NCBI GenBank assembly: GCA_947058885.1
Contig: CAMSIF010000005.1
Coordinates: 1-50,655, forward strand
Source of the DNA: an uncultured Clostridia bacterium
GTDB taxonomy: Bacteria; Bacillota; Clostridia; Oscillospirales; Oscillospiraceae
Length of the DNA stretch: 50,655 nucleotides
Direction of reading: 5' to 3'
Positions 1 to 9,247 of this stretch are shown piece after piece (within the stretch, counting starts at the first letter, position 1; each line of letters opens with the position of its first letter). The notes beneath the pieces were generated by a model, which did no database searches, had not been told where the DNA came from, and was given only the letters and a program-made list of their open reading frames with translations. A program made the translations under genes and the position numbers.

Positions 1-43
1 ACAACCGCGGACACTCTTTCCCTACACGACGCTCTTCCGATCT
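1..43. other. Sequencing adapter at left contig end (artefact)
   Basis: Bases 11-43 match the Illumina TruSeq read-1 adapter, ending in CGCTCTTCCGATCT. They are preceded by the 8-base index AACCGCGG and the tail of the flow-cell primer. This is library DNA, not genome. Genomic sequence starts at base 44. Confidence 0.97.
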
Positions 44-3000
44 GCTATGTGGGCGAGGACAACACCAAGCGTCCTACCAGCGATACGGATATCGTGCTGG
101 AGTTCAGCGAGACTGTGCGCTCCACCGCCGAACGGGCCAGCGGCGACAGCCTCCTGAAGCTGTACGACGACTACAAGAACGCCACCGCCGACAAGCAGGC
201 TCTTACAAAGCTGGTGGAGTCTGTTCGGGGGAGTATTGTCCTCAAGTACCTTGACTCCAGCACCGGACAGCCCCAGGAAGCCTTTGTGAAGGGCGACGAG
301 GGCGTGGGTGACGACGAGTGGAACATCGACTATGAGAAGGTACGGGTGGCCATGAAGAACGGCAAACTCCAGGTAACCTTCCCTAAGGACGGTTTGAATC
401 TTGACAGCGGCACCACCTACTACTTTGAGATTTCCAATCTGACCGACACTTCTTCCAATCAGAACCCCATCGTCCCGGACGCCGTCAACTACAAGACAGC
501 GGAGTCCTACGGCCATAAGGTGCCGGTTATTGAGATCGAGTTTGCTCTCGTCAATCTCACCAACCCCGGCGTCGGCGGCAAGGACGCGCCTTATGAACGC
601 CGGAATGCCAACGGCGAACTGGTATTCAAGAAGGATGAGGCGGGTATGGCCACCAAGGTCCCTGAAATCCAGGAGGAAACCTCCACTGTGGACCTGAGCT
701 TCCGCATGGCGCCTCAGTCCACCAGCCGGGTGGACCCCTCCATCTGCTATGACGTGCTGCTCTGGGCCGACACCCCCTGCCAGTACGACCTGTACTACCG
801 GATTCTGGACAGCAAAAACCAGCCCATTAAGAATCCCTACGAGAGCGAATACAAGGACGCTCTCCTCCCCGCTAAGGAGGAATACCAGGAGGCCGATGGC
901 AACGGCTGGATTTACCTGGGTGAGAGCGGGGCTGTAAACCCGGCCAAGGACGACTTTGCCGGAAAATCGGTCAACGGCTTCTTCAATGGCTGCGACGGCA
1001 CCGGCTTCCCCTCTCTGCCAAACCTGAGCGAGAAAGTGCGCTATGAGTTCGTCATAACCTTGCGGAAGATCGGCACCTCCTCTGACCGCGACACATGGAC
1101 CGGCGAAATTCATTTCCACAACTACGTAGCGGCGGGCCTGTCCAACCAGCTCTACACCCTCAGCCGGGGCGCGCTGAACAAGATCAAGGACTGGGAGGAC
1201 TTCCAAAAGGGCGGTCTGAGCAGCGGCGCGCGGTCCATCGGCGTATGGAGCAACGATGGCACCACCCACGACTACATCGACATCCGCCAGCTCTACACCA
1301 ACGTTTCCCTGCCGGACTTCCAGGGTGGCGCCCCTATCTTTGTTGTCACCGACAAATCTGTAACGATGGATTTGGCTCTGGACAATCCGGGAGACATTTA
1401 CTATGTCATCGGTAAGGCGAACACCTCCGGCCTACCGGGTGGTAAGCCTGAGATTGCAACAACAGTAAAGCGGGAAGATGGTAAAGAGGGCGATATTACC
1501 CAGGACGAAGTACCTCGTTATGGTGATGATACGGAACGGCCTCGACCTACGCTCATCCAACCCGACCGGCAGAACGTCTTCAACCCCAGCGGATGGGCGG
1601 CGGCGTCCCGGGCCAAGACGGGTACGGTCAGCTGTCCTGGCGTTTCCTTCCAGCATGAGTTGGTAGAGGGCCTGGAGACCAATACCACCTATTACGTCTA
1701 CTTCGTCATCAAGGGCGCGGCGCAGGACTTGTCCCCAGTATATGTCTACCAGTTTACTACTGAGGAAACCCACAAGCCCAGAATTTATCTGGACCCGCTA
1801 GGCTCTGGCGATATTGCTTTTGGGACGGATGTAGCCTCCAACGGAAGATACCGCGTACTGTCTGAATCTGAAGCTCTCAACAAGGATTTGATTCCTTTGT
1901 TGACCCGCCAGTTCGTTGATTTTATCGGTACTAACACAGATCACTTTGGCGGAAAGCAGCTTCCCAAGGGCTATGCGGAGGACTTCACAGTGTTGGATGC
2001 GCTGTCCACCCATTATCAATACGCGGAAGCGAGGAGTCAGTGCGGATGTAACGGAAATCCGGAACTTCATTATTTCCCTGAGCGCAATGGAGATCCCACA
2101 GCCTATGACCCCTCGGGCAAAGGCGAGTACACCGTTTTTGATATCTACGCTGACGACATCAGCCGCGGCAAGCTTTACGGTCTTATCAACAGCGGCAGTC
2201 CCGGTTATGGTGAGCCTCCTGTCACGGGTGTCTCCTGGTCGAACGTTCCCGGTACGATTCAGTCTCCGGCTGATTACGGTGACTATACCCTGGCAATTGG
2301 CAATATTATTGGTGAAGGCCGGTACGTTATTCTCTCTTATGCCCAGAATAACGCCGTCGCTGGCGGCTATAAGATGGCTTCCTTTAGAGCGACAGCCTTC
2401 CAGAAGTCGAGCCTTGTCCACCCCGATTTGACCTCCGTTGGCGAAACGGAGATACTGACCCAGGGAAGCTCCCCGAACGTATGGAACGGCAAGGTGACTC
2501 TTAACTTCAATTCTATTCTGCATGTCAGTACAAGCAAGGACCCGAACAGCAACGAACACGCGCTCGTAACCCCCGCCAATCTGATAAGTGCGAAAGGGTC
2601 GTATATCACCATGCCGTCGGGTGATATTTCCTTCACCGACGTATCGCAATATGGATTTACCATTGCGATTAAAGACCTGACAATGGGCAGTTCTATAACC
2701 TTCAGCCCCAAATTCTTCCGCTCGAGCGCCGGTGATCCCGCGCCTGAGCAATTGGTGATAAAATTTACCAGAGACAGCGAGGGACCCTATATTGAGGTAA
2801 CATGGGGGCGCAAGGGTGTCAGTGACCAGCATTATGATCAGTGGACCGGTCTGTGCCGGCCTATGGAGCAGCCTCAAGAATCACTCGTGTTACTTGAAAG
2901 CGATGTTTCGCTGGGTGGAGGCCCTGGCGGATCTCAAGGCTATACTATGGAACTAGATAATACTACACCTATAGCAAACATCTCAAGTATTTCTTTGAAT

Positions 3001-3576
3001 CCTCCGCCAAACCCCAATGAGTTTTCGTGTTACTGGTCATCTTCTCCAGAAAATATAGTGGAAATTTCTGATCCGTACGCAAAGACCCCTGCCATTAAAG
3101 CAGTTGGTGTTGGCACAACTACAGTAACTGTTCTTGTCCGGCACCCATCAGGCAAAGACTTTACCCAACGCATTCAAGTAACGGTTAAAGGATCTTTGAA
3201 TGTAAACTTCACCAACACAACAGCCGGTACCACAATAACCCCAAGCACAACCGGTACTGACAATACAGTTGCAGTTGAATGGGATGCTGCCAATAAGACT
3301 TCCGCAACTACCACTCTTGAGGCTGACCTTGGCTCCAGCTTAAAAAACACACAAATTACATGGACAATCACAGGTATTTCCGCCACATTTACTGGCAACC
3401 AAAAAACATTTACTGGAGATGCGGAGAAGACACCTATACTTGTAATCTCGAATGGCGCGGATTTTACCATCAAGGTCGAGGCGGGTACAGGCGCAAGCAA
3501 AATAGAGAAGACTATATCTGTCTCTATTAAGAATTTTGGTACCAACATGAGCCCCCTGCCTAACCCCAATCCTTAA
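44..3576 (+). CDS. Ig-like-domain surface protein, 5'-truncated
   Basis: An open frame runs out of the adapter junction, so the true start and any signal peptide are missing; the GTG at 49 is only the first possible internal start. About 1,176 residues remain. The protein is rich in Thr, Ser, Asn and Gly with many aromatic beta-strand-like stretches, as expected of a secreted modular protein. Around residues 985-1050 there is a recognisable bacterial Ig-like (Big2-type) pattern: strands around SSSPENIVEI, then VGVGTTTVTVLV and a terminal QVTVKG. No enzyme motif was seen. It lies just upstream of an SLH protein on the same strand, separated by a hairpin terminator, which suggests an envelope-associated role. 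From about base 2880 the gene becomes visibly more AT-rich than its first 2.8 kb. Function is unknown; surface or adhesin-like is an inference. Confidence 0.75.
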
Positions 3577-3589
3577 TCTCATCCCCCAC

Positions 3590-3612
3590 GGGAGCGGGCT
3601 GCGCCCGCTCCC
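3590..3612 (+). terminator. Rho-independent terminator after the Ig-like gene
   Basis: A perfect 10-bp GC stem (GGGAGCGGGC / GCCCGCTCCC) with a 3-base loop is followed by TTCTTCT. It starts 14 bases after the stop codon of the upstream surface-protein gene. Confidence 0.75.
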
Positions 3613-3654
3613 TTCTTCTATCCCCGCAAAATCTGAAAAAGGAGTGTTCCCACC

Positions 3655-6600
3655 ATGAAAACAACCTTCTGGCGGCGATGGCTGGCCCTGCTGCTGGCTC
3701 TGACGCTGACGCTTGCCCTCTCTCCCGCCGTCCTGGCGGCGGAGGAAGACGGCTCCGGCAGCGATACGGAGGAGTCCACCCCCGGCGAGGACGGAGACGG
3801 CGGCGAGGACGAACAGCCCCCCACCCCCTCCGATCCCCCCGCCATCACCCTCATTTCTCACAACAAACCCTTTACCGGCACCGACCTGGGCAACGTAGAC
3901 CCCGGCAGCAGCATCCCCATGAAAGCCGGTTTCTCCAACGGCGACGTGGGCAATACGCGCTTCACCTGGGTGTCCGCCGACGAAAAAATCGCCCGGGTGG
4001 AATATCATACCGATACCCCCGAGCGGACCCAAGAGGCTAACATTTCCGGCGTAGCCCCCGGCGAAACTACCATTACCATCTCCTGCGACAAGGAGGGCGT
4101 CAAGGAGGTCACATTGAAGGTGACCGTCAGCGGTATTGCCGTCCTCAAGCCCGAAATCTCCATCCTGGAGAACGAGGCTTACACCCTCAAGGAGGGGACG
4201 GACTTCAAGCGTTTCGGCACAGCCGCCGGCGATACCGCTGTTCCCGTCCTGACCAGCAAAAACCAGACCTTCGTCCGGGCAACGGGCAGCAGCTGGACCA
4301 ACCTCGTCCTGGACGGCTTGGAGACCGGTACGGCCCAGGTCACCCTGGCCGCTGCTGTCAGCGGCGCTACCATCGGAGGCGTAGGCACCTTCACGGTGAC
4401 GGTGGGCTCCAACCAGGCCGCCACTATCCAGGCCAACGCCAGCACCAGCAGTCCCCTCCGTTTCTCTACCCTGGAATCTCAGATTGCCTCCCAATGCGCC
4501 AGTCTGATTTCCGGCAGCTCTCTGGTATCCATCACCGCTCTCACCGTCAACACCGCCCAGGGTACCCTGTATCTGGGCTACAAATCTCCTGACGACACCG
4601 GCTCCGGCGTTGGTTCCGCTCTTACCTACTACGCCGCCAACCAAAACCGGGGGCCCTATATCAAGGACATCGCCTTTGTTCCCAGTTCCACCTACCCAGG
4701 CGACACCGCTACTATTACCTACACCGGAACTTCCAGTAATAACCGCACCTTCAAGGGCAAAATCGAGGTTACGCTGGCCAAGGCCTCCACAGACGTAACC
4801 CTCACCGCCTCTCCGGAAAATCCCGCGAAGCTCAGCGGCTCTCTCTTCGGCGAGGTCTGCCAGCGGGAGACCGGCGCGCCGCTCAGCTACATTGTCTTCA
4901 CCCTTCCTCCCGCCACCCAGGGCACTCTCTATGAGGGCTATGTCAGCGACAGCGACTACACCGCCCGGGTCAACGCCACCGAGCAGTACAGCCAGACCGC
5001 TATCAACAACCTCACGTTTGTCCCCGCTCAGGGCTATGTGGGTCTGGTCTCCATCGGTTACTCCGGCTACAGCGCGACCGGCGTCAAGTACAGCGGCGAG
5101 CTGAAAATCAATGTCACTCAGAGCTTGGATCAGAGCATTGTCTATAAGGACAGCGGCTCCGGCTCCGTCCATTTCTCGGGTTACGACTTCTCGAACTACT
5201 GCTCCAATGTCACCGGCGGGATCCTCAGCTATGTCAGCTTCACTCTTCCCGCAGCCTCCCAGGGCGTCCTGTACCGGGGCTGGAACGGCGGGCGCGGCAG
5301 CGCCGTCCTCACCGGCGAGCAGCTCAACGCCTCCCAGCTGGACAACGTGACCTTTGTCACCGCCAACGGCTTCTCCGGCACAGTCCGTATTCCCTTTACC
5401 GGTCTGAGCCGCACGGGTATCCAGTTTACCGGTATGGTGGAGATACACTGCCAGAGCAGCGGTTCCTCGGACATTACCTATAACTGCACCCCTGGCGGAT
5501 CTGTCAAGCTCTCCACCGAGGATTTTAACAACCTGAGTATGCAGCTGACAGGCCAGCGTCTCCACTACATCACCTTCGACCTGCTGCCCAATTATACCGA
5601 CGGCTCCCTCTTCCACAACCGCACCAGCGCCAACGCCATGGGAGACCGGGTGAGCCGGGACGCAAAATATTTCAACAGCGCCACGCCCTATATCATGAAC
5701 CTCTCCTTCTGGGCGACGGACTCTTTCCGGGGCAGTATTGATATCCCCTTCACTGGATGCGCCGTGTCCGGCGAAACCTTCAGCGGCCTTATGGTTATCA
5801 GCTCCTCCAACGCTGCCGGCGGCTTAAACTACATCCCCTACACTACCATGGGCCGCCAGCCTGTCACCTTCAAGAGCGATGATTTCGACGCCGTATCCCG
5901 CTCCGCTACCAACTCGTCTCTCAACTATGTACGGTTCATGCTGCCCTCCTCCAGCCAGGGTATTTTGTACTTTGACTACCATGCCGCCAATGCCTCCGTG
6001 CCTATCAGCTCCACGGATAACCTCTACCGCAGCGGCGAGGCCTCTGTCTCCAAGGTGAGCTTCCTCCCCGCCTACGGCTATTCCGGCACGGTTCTGATTC
6101 CCTTCTCCGGCTACGCTATCAGCGGCGCGCAGTTCCAGGGCACGGTGGAGATTACGGTCCGGGGCGGCGCTACGGACACCACTGTTCGTTATAACACCCA
6201 TGGCTCTCCTGTAGTCTTTTCCCTGTATGAGTTCCAGGCGGCGGGGGGGAACCAGCCGGTCACCATCCATCTGGATTCTCTCCCCGCTCCTAGCGCGGGT
6301 AAGCTGTATTACCAATATACCTGCCCCACCAAATACAGCTGGGCCGCCACGCCTACGGACTATCATCTCAACAGCGACCCCCAGATTTCCAAGCTTACAT
6401 TCATTCCCCGGGCCGGCTTTACGGGTACCGTATCCATTCCCTACACTGCCACCAACGCCGACGGGACCAAGTTTACCGGCCAAATTTCCATCAACGTAGA
6501 GGAGGCCTACTCCTCGACCTATTTCAACGATCTGGGCTCCTGCAACACCGAGACCCTGGCCGCTATAGACTTTCTCAGCAGCCAGAATATCGTTAACGGA

Positions 6601-7065
6601 GTCAGCGCGGGGAAGTTTGCTCCCAATCTTCCCATCCGGCGCGGGGACTTCTGCCTGATGCTTTACCGTGCTTTCCAGTTTCCCTCTGACGGCGCGGTGT
6701 CCCTGTTCAGCGACGTGCCCGATGGGGCCTATTATGCGCAGGCTATCCGGGTCCTCCGCTCTGTGGGGATTGTCAACGGCACTGGCAGCAACCACTTCCA
6801 ACCCAACGCCAACATTTCCCGGCAGGATGCCGCCGTGATGATACAGCGGACCCTCCGGGCGGCGAAAATCAGCGCTCCTGACGGCTCCGCCAGTCTGCTT
6901 TCGGCATACAGCGACGGCGGCAGCGTGGCAGGATATGCCCAGGGCGCATTGGCCTGTTTGATTGAGCAGGAGATGCTGCCCACGTCCTGGACGAAGCTCT
7001 GGCCCAGTTACGCCCTGACCAGGGCGGATATGGCCGTGCTGCTTCACCGGGCCATGACGCGGTAA
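3655..7065 (+). CDS. SLH-domain surface protein with six tandem ~110-aa modules
   Basis: The 1,136-residue protein starts after a good AAAGGAG site. It has a clear signal peptide (basic MKTTFWRRW, Leu/Ala-rich core, cleavage near LAAEE at about 28). A short acidic Ser/Pro-rich linker follows, then an Ig-like Big2-type domain (about 65-160). From about 255 to 955 there are six degenerate ~110-residue modules. Each has a YVxFTLPxxxQGxLY-like strand, an F(V/I)PxxGYxGxVxIPF(T/S)G segment and a closing GxxFxGxVxIxV strand. The C-terminus (about 957-1136) carries three SLH motifs with the expected (R/Q)xD/A...M(L/I).R pattern, including TRADMAVLLHRAM at the end. SLH domains bind pyruvylated secondary cell-wall polymer, so the protein should be wall-anchored with a long repeat stalk. 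The ligand is unknown. Confidence 0.9.
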   Translation: MKTTFWRRWLALLLALTLTLALSPAVLAAEEDGSGSDTEESTPGEDGDGGEDEQPPTPSDPPAITLISHNKPFTGTDLGNVDPGSSIPMKAGFSNGDVGNTRFTWVSADEKIARVEYHTDTPERTQEANISGVAPGETTITISCDKEGVKEVTLKVTVSGIAVLKPEISILENEAYTLKEGTDFKRFGTAAGDTAVPVLTSKNQTFVRATGSSWTNLVLDGLETGTAQVTLAAAVSGATIGGVGTFTVTVGSNQAATIQANASTSSPLRFSTLESQIASQCASLISGSSLVSITALTVNTAQGTLYLGYKSPDDTGSGVGSALTYYAANQNRGPYIKDIAFVPSSTYPGDTATITYTGTSSNNRTFKGKIEVTLAKASTDVTLTASPENPAKLSGSLFGEVCQRETGAPLSYIVFTLPPATQGTLYEGYVSDSDYTARVNATEQYSQTAINNLTFVPAQGYVGLVSIGYSGYSATGVKYSGELKINVTQSLDQSIVYKDSGSGSVHFSGYDFSNYCSNVTGGILSYVSFTLPAASQGVLYRGWNGGRGSAVLTGEQLNASQLDNVTFVTANGFSGTVRIPFTGLSRTGIQFTGMVEIHCQSSGSSDITYNCTPGGSVKLSTEDFNNLSMQLTGQRLHYITFDLLPNYTDGSLFHNRTSANAMGDRVSRDAKYFNSATPYIMNLSFWATDSFRGSIDIPFTGCAVSGETFSGLMVISSSNAAGGLNYIPYTTMGRQPVTFKSDDFDAVSRSATNSSLNYVRFMLPSSSQGILYFDYHAANASVPISSTDNLYRSGEASVSKVSFLPAYGYSGTVLIPFSGYAISGAQFQGTVEITVRGGATDTTVRYNTHGSPVVFSLYEFQAAGGNQPVTIHLDSLPAPSAGKLYYQYTCPTKYSWAATPTDYHLNSDPQISKLTFIPRAGFTGTVSIPYTATNADGTKFTGQISINVEEAYSSTYFNDLGSCNTETLAAIDFLSSQNIVNGVSAGKFAPNLPIRRGDFCLMLYRAFQFPSDGAVSLFSDVPDGAYYAQAIRVLRSVGIVNGTGSNHFQPNANISRQDAAVMIQRTLRAAKISAPDGSASLLSAYSDGGSVAGYAQGALACLIEQEMLPTSWTKLWPSYALTRADMAVLLHRAMTR

Positions 7066-7073
7066 CGCCAAAA

Positions 7074-7109
7074 CAGAAAGAGACGGCAGTACACTGCCGT
7101 CTCTTTCTG
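7074..7109. terminator. Bidirectional terminator between convergent genes
   Basis: A perfect 17-bp inverted repeat (74-90 with 93-109 of the 7000s) with a minimal loop lies between the stop codons of the SLH gene (+) and the DUF5610-like gene (-). U-tracts are weak on both sides, but the position and strength fit a shared terminator. Confidence 0.8.
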
Positions 7110-7122
7110 CATTTGGGAGCAA

Positions 7123-7821
7123 TTATTCTCCCGCTTCCTCGCCAGCGGCCTCTCCGGCCCCTTCGGTGGCCTCGGAATCCTCTGTTTTATCGCCCTTGCT
7201 CTCCTTTTCCCATTCGTCAAAGAGCTTCATAACGGCGTCGTAGGTATCCTTGGAGAGGTCGGGCAGCTTGCCGCCCCAGGCCTTCTCCGCAGCCTCGTAG
7301 CCCTTGATAAAGGCATCCTTCACCAGGTCAATCTTCTCCGGATTGCCCCCTGTCAGGGCTTTGGCGAAGCCTACAATCCGCTCAGAGGTCTTGCTGACAC
7401 CCCAATAGCCGTCCTCGCCGATGGCCTCCTGGGCCGCCTTCTGGGTCTCCTCGTCCACCTTGTACTCGCCGCTGGCCATAAACTTCCAGAAGCCCTCGCC
7501 CTCGGCGATGGTGATCCCCTGCTTGCCCAACATGTCCTTGACCATGTTGATAAAGCGGGACTGCATCTGGGCCTGCTCCGCCTTCAATTCCTCTACCAGC
7601 TTTTTGTTAGGCTTGTAGGAGGTCCCCGCTTCCTCTTCAGCAGCCGGGTCCTTCTTTTCAGGCTCGTACACATCCCCGTTGGGCTTGCCGCTGCCAGCCG
7701 CCTCGGACTCTTCGGTCTTCTCCTCCGTGTCCAGCGTCTCCGCAGGCTTTGTATTCTCTTTCTCCGCCGCCTGGACAGCCTTCTGATAACCAGGATTTAC
7801 AATGCTGATAATATCCACCAT
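7123..7821 (-). CDS. DUF5610-like flagellar-locus protein
   Basis: A 232-residue acidic, soluble protein. The start ATG follows AAAAAGGAGGTAGGAG. The N-terminus (MVDIISIVNPGYQ) leads into a low-complexity Glu/Lys-rich linker (about 15-75). The C-terminal half (about 100-200) is a compact helical domain. Its stretches GYWGVSKTSERIVGFA and AEKAWGGKLPDLSKDTYD resemble the DUF5610 family pattern as I remember it (GxFGVxxTSERI, then EAExxWGGxLPxIS). That family often accompanies motility genes in Firmicutes and Proteobacteria, and its role is unknown. An acidic tail ends the protein. It is the last gene of the minus-strand motility run, 73 bases downstream of yjfB, and probably co-transcribed with it. 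Confidence 0.6.
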   Translation of the reverse strand: MVDIISIVNPGYQKAVQAAEKENTKPAETLDTEEKTEESEAAGSGKPNGDVYEPEKKDPAAEEEAGTSYKPNKKLVEELKAEQAQMQSRFINMVKDMLGKQGITIAEGEGFWKFMASGEYKVDEETQKAAQEAIGEDGYWGVSKTSERIVGFAKALTGGNPEKIDLVKDAFIKGYEAAEKAWGGKLPDLSKDTYDAVMKLFDEWEKESKGDKTEDSEATEGAGEAAGEEAGE

Positions 7822-7894
7822 AAGATGCTCCTACCTCCTTTTTTGTTCCGCCGCATCCTTGCGGCAGCATTTCTGTGGGTATTTTTCGCAGCTC

Positions 7895-8083
7895 TCAGCC
7901 GTATACGTCGAAGTTATACTCACTGGGTGCCGGCACCGCCCCCATCATATCATTGATGAGCGAGATTGCCTGTCCCTCCATGGTATCCATGGATTTCTTC
8001 ATCAGGGCCGTCCCATACGCTACGCCAAGGGTTTCCTGGCTCATCTGTATACTGGCGGCGGCAATTCCATCCATTATGCCCAT
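7895..8083 (-). CDS. yjfB: YjfB-family putative motility protein
   Basis: A 62-residue protein with a strong AGGAGGAGG ribosome-binding site 4 bases before ATG. The pattern matches the small YjfB_motility family: a short N-terminal helix with IAAASIQMSQ, followed by a helix containing GTALMKKSMDTMEGQA and a LINDMM segment. In Bacillus subtilis yjfB belongs to the SigD (flagellar) regulon; the molecular role is unknown. Its place at the tail of a flagellar cluster agrees with that. It probably has its own promoter in the 196-base space upstream, after the terminator of the preceding gene. Confidence 0.8.
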   Translation of the reverse strand: MGIMDGIAAASIQMSQETLGVAYGTALMKKSMDTMEGQAISLINDMMGAVPAPSEYNFDVYG

Positions 8084-8178
8084 TTGCCTCCTCCTTTCCT
8101 ATAAGATCAGTTTTTTTGCATATCATTCACCCTTACCTCCCGGAGCGTCTCCAAGGGTGAGAAAGGGTTTCATTATAT

Positions 8179-8205
8179 TAATCGGCTTTCGGCGCAAAAC
8201 CATAA
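8179..8205 (-). promoter_or_regulatory. Candidate promoter for yjfB (sigma-28-like -10)
   Basis: On the minus strand GCCGATTA matches 7 of 8 bases of the sigma-28 -10 consensus GCCGATAA. The matching -35 (TAAA expected, TTAT at 15-base spacing) is poor. An overlapping TATAAT could instead be a housekeeping -10. It lies about 90 bases upstream of the yjfB start and just after a strong terminator. Confidence 0.35.
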
Positions 8206-8220
8206 GGCTGTCAGAAAAAT

Positions 8221-8257
8221 TTTTGGGACACATCCGTCCAGCGAATGTGTCCCAAAA
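8221..8257 (-). terminator. Rho-independent terminator of the bitopic membrane-protein gene
   Basis: A perfect 13-bp stem (ATGTGTCCCAAAA with its complement) and 11-base loop lie directly after the stop codon. On the minus strand the stem runs into ATTTTTCTG. Confidence 0.85.
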
Positions 8258-8279
8258 GTTTTACAATCAGCAAAAAGCC

Positions 8280-9218
8280 TTATTCCAATTCGATACTGGT
8301 AATCTGTCTGTTCTCATCCATGGTAAACAGATGCTGGAGGTCCCCGGTAATAAAATAGGTCCCCAGGAAGGAATTGGTTTCCTCCGGCATATCCAGCAGG
8401 TAGACGTTAACCTGGCGGCAGGAATAGCCGTTGACCTTCACCCAGCCATCAATGGGATAGAGGTGGTACTCGGACATACTTGCCCCTGGCAGGCCCAGCA
8501 CAGACGGGGAGAGGTTTTTGAAGAACTCAATCTGTTCAGACACATTGGTAGCGTCCGCCGATTCCTCTTCCTCGGGCTCCGGCGGGGGCAGTATGGTGCC
8601 GGGCTGGTGAGAGACCTGAATCGCCAGAGCGTACTCCGACCAAGCCACAATCACCCGGAAAATCTTAGGATCCTCCGCTGTTCCCTCGCCGCCTTCTTCG
8701 CCCTCCTCGCCTTCCTCACCTGTCGCGGCGGCCCGGGCCAATATCAGGGAACCTGCCTTGAGATCCAGGTCCGGCTCCTCGGCCAACTGGCGGTTTTCCT
8801 CGTCAATCGGCACAAAGCCCTGCTCCTCGCCCCGCAGCACCTCAATGTAGCTTGCCGCCAGCGCAGCCGGGTCCTCCGCCTTTTTGTAGCGGAAGGTCTT
8901 CTCGTCAATGCCCTCCTCCGCAGCCGCCCTGGTGGGGGCCTCCACAGTTGTCAGCATAGCGGCGCCCTCGTCCATTACACTATCTAACGAGACCACTTCG
9001 TCCATACCGATGGTGTAGACCGCAGGAGTCTTTTTAGCCTCCTCCGGCTCCTCGTCCCCACTGCCGCCCCGAAGCAGCAGAAAATAGACCGCTGCTCCCG
9101 CAGCCAGAGCGAGCACCAAAATAACCGCAACAATAATTATGATAAGCTTGATAGGGCTCTTTTTCTTTTCTCCCTGTTCAATTTCAGGCTTTTCCTTTTT
9201 TTCCTTCTTTTTTTTCAT
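8280..9218 (-). CDS. Uncharacterised bitopic membrane protein
   Basis: 312 residues, not recognised as a known family. The N-terminus is extremely basic (MKKKKEKKEKPE) and is followed by one transmembrane helix (about 22-49, LIIIIVAVILVLALAAGAAVYF), giving an N-in, C-out topology. The external part is acidic, with a Glu/Gly-rich insert (about 165-180) and a Pro/Glu run (about 205-215). A better-ordered C-terminal region (about 220-312) contains GWVKVNGYSCRQVNVYLLD, suggesting a beta-rich domain. The gene starts 29 bases after the FtsA-like gene and ends at a strong terminator, so the two are very likely one unit. By analogy with PilM-PilN or FtsA-bitopic partner pairs, it could be the membrane partner of the FtsA-like protein. 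That is an inference only. Confidence 0.7.
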   Translation of the reverse strand: MKKKKEKKEKPEIEQGEKKKSPIKLIIIIVAVILVLALAAGAAVYFLLLRGGSGDEEPEEAKKTPAVYTIGMDEVVSLDSVMDEGAAMLTTVEAPTRAAAEEGIDEKTFRYKKAEDPAALAASYIEVLRGEEQGFVPIDEENRQLAEEPDLDLKAGSLILARAAATGEEGEEGEEGGEGTAEDPKIFRVIVAWSEYALAIQVSHQPGTILPPPEPEEEESADATNVSEQIEFFKNLSPSVLGLPGASMSEYHLYPIDGWVKVNGYSCRQVNVYLLDMPEETNSFLGTYFITGDLQHLFTMDENRQITSIELE

Positions 9219-9247
9219 TAGATCGCCTCGCTTTGTTCAAAGAGATT

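Noticed and set aside
22-1269. 415-codon minus-strand open frame at the left end
   Set aside because: Runs into the adapter and is antisense to the Ig-like gene; its start lies inside that gene without a convincing site.
3340-5616. 758-codon minus-strand open frame
   Set aside because: Antisense to the 3' end of the Ig-like gene and to the SLH gene; Gly/Val/Ala-rich shadow protein without motifs, typical of antisense frames in GC-rich genes.
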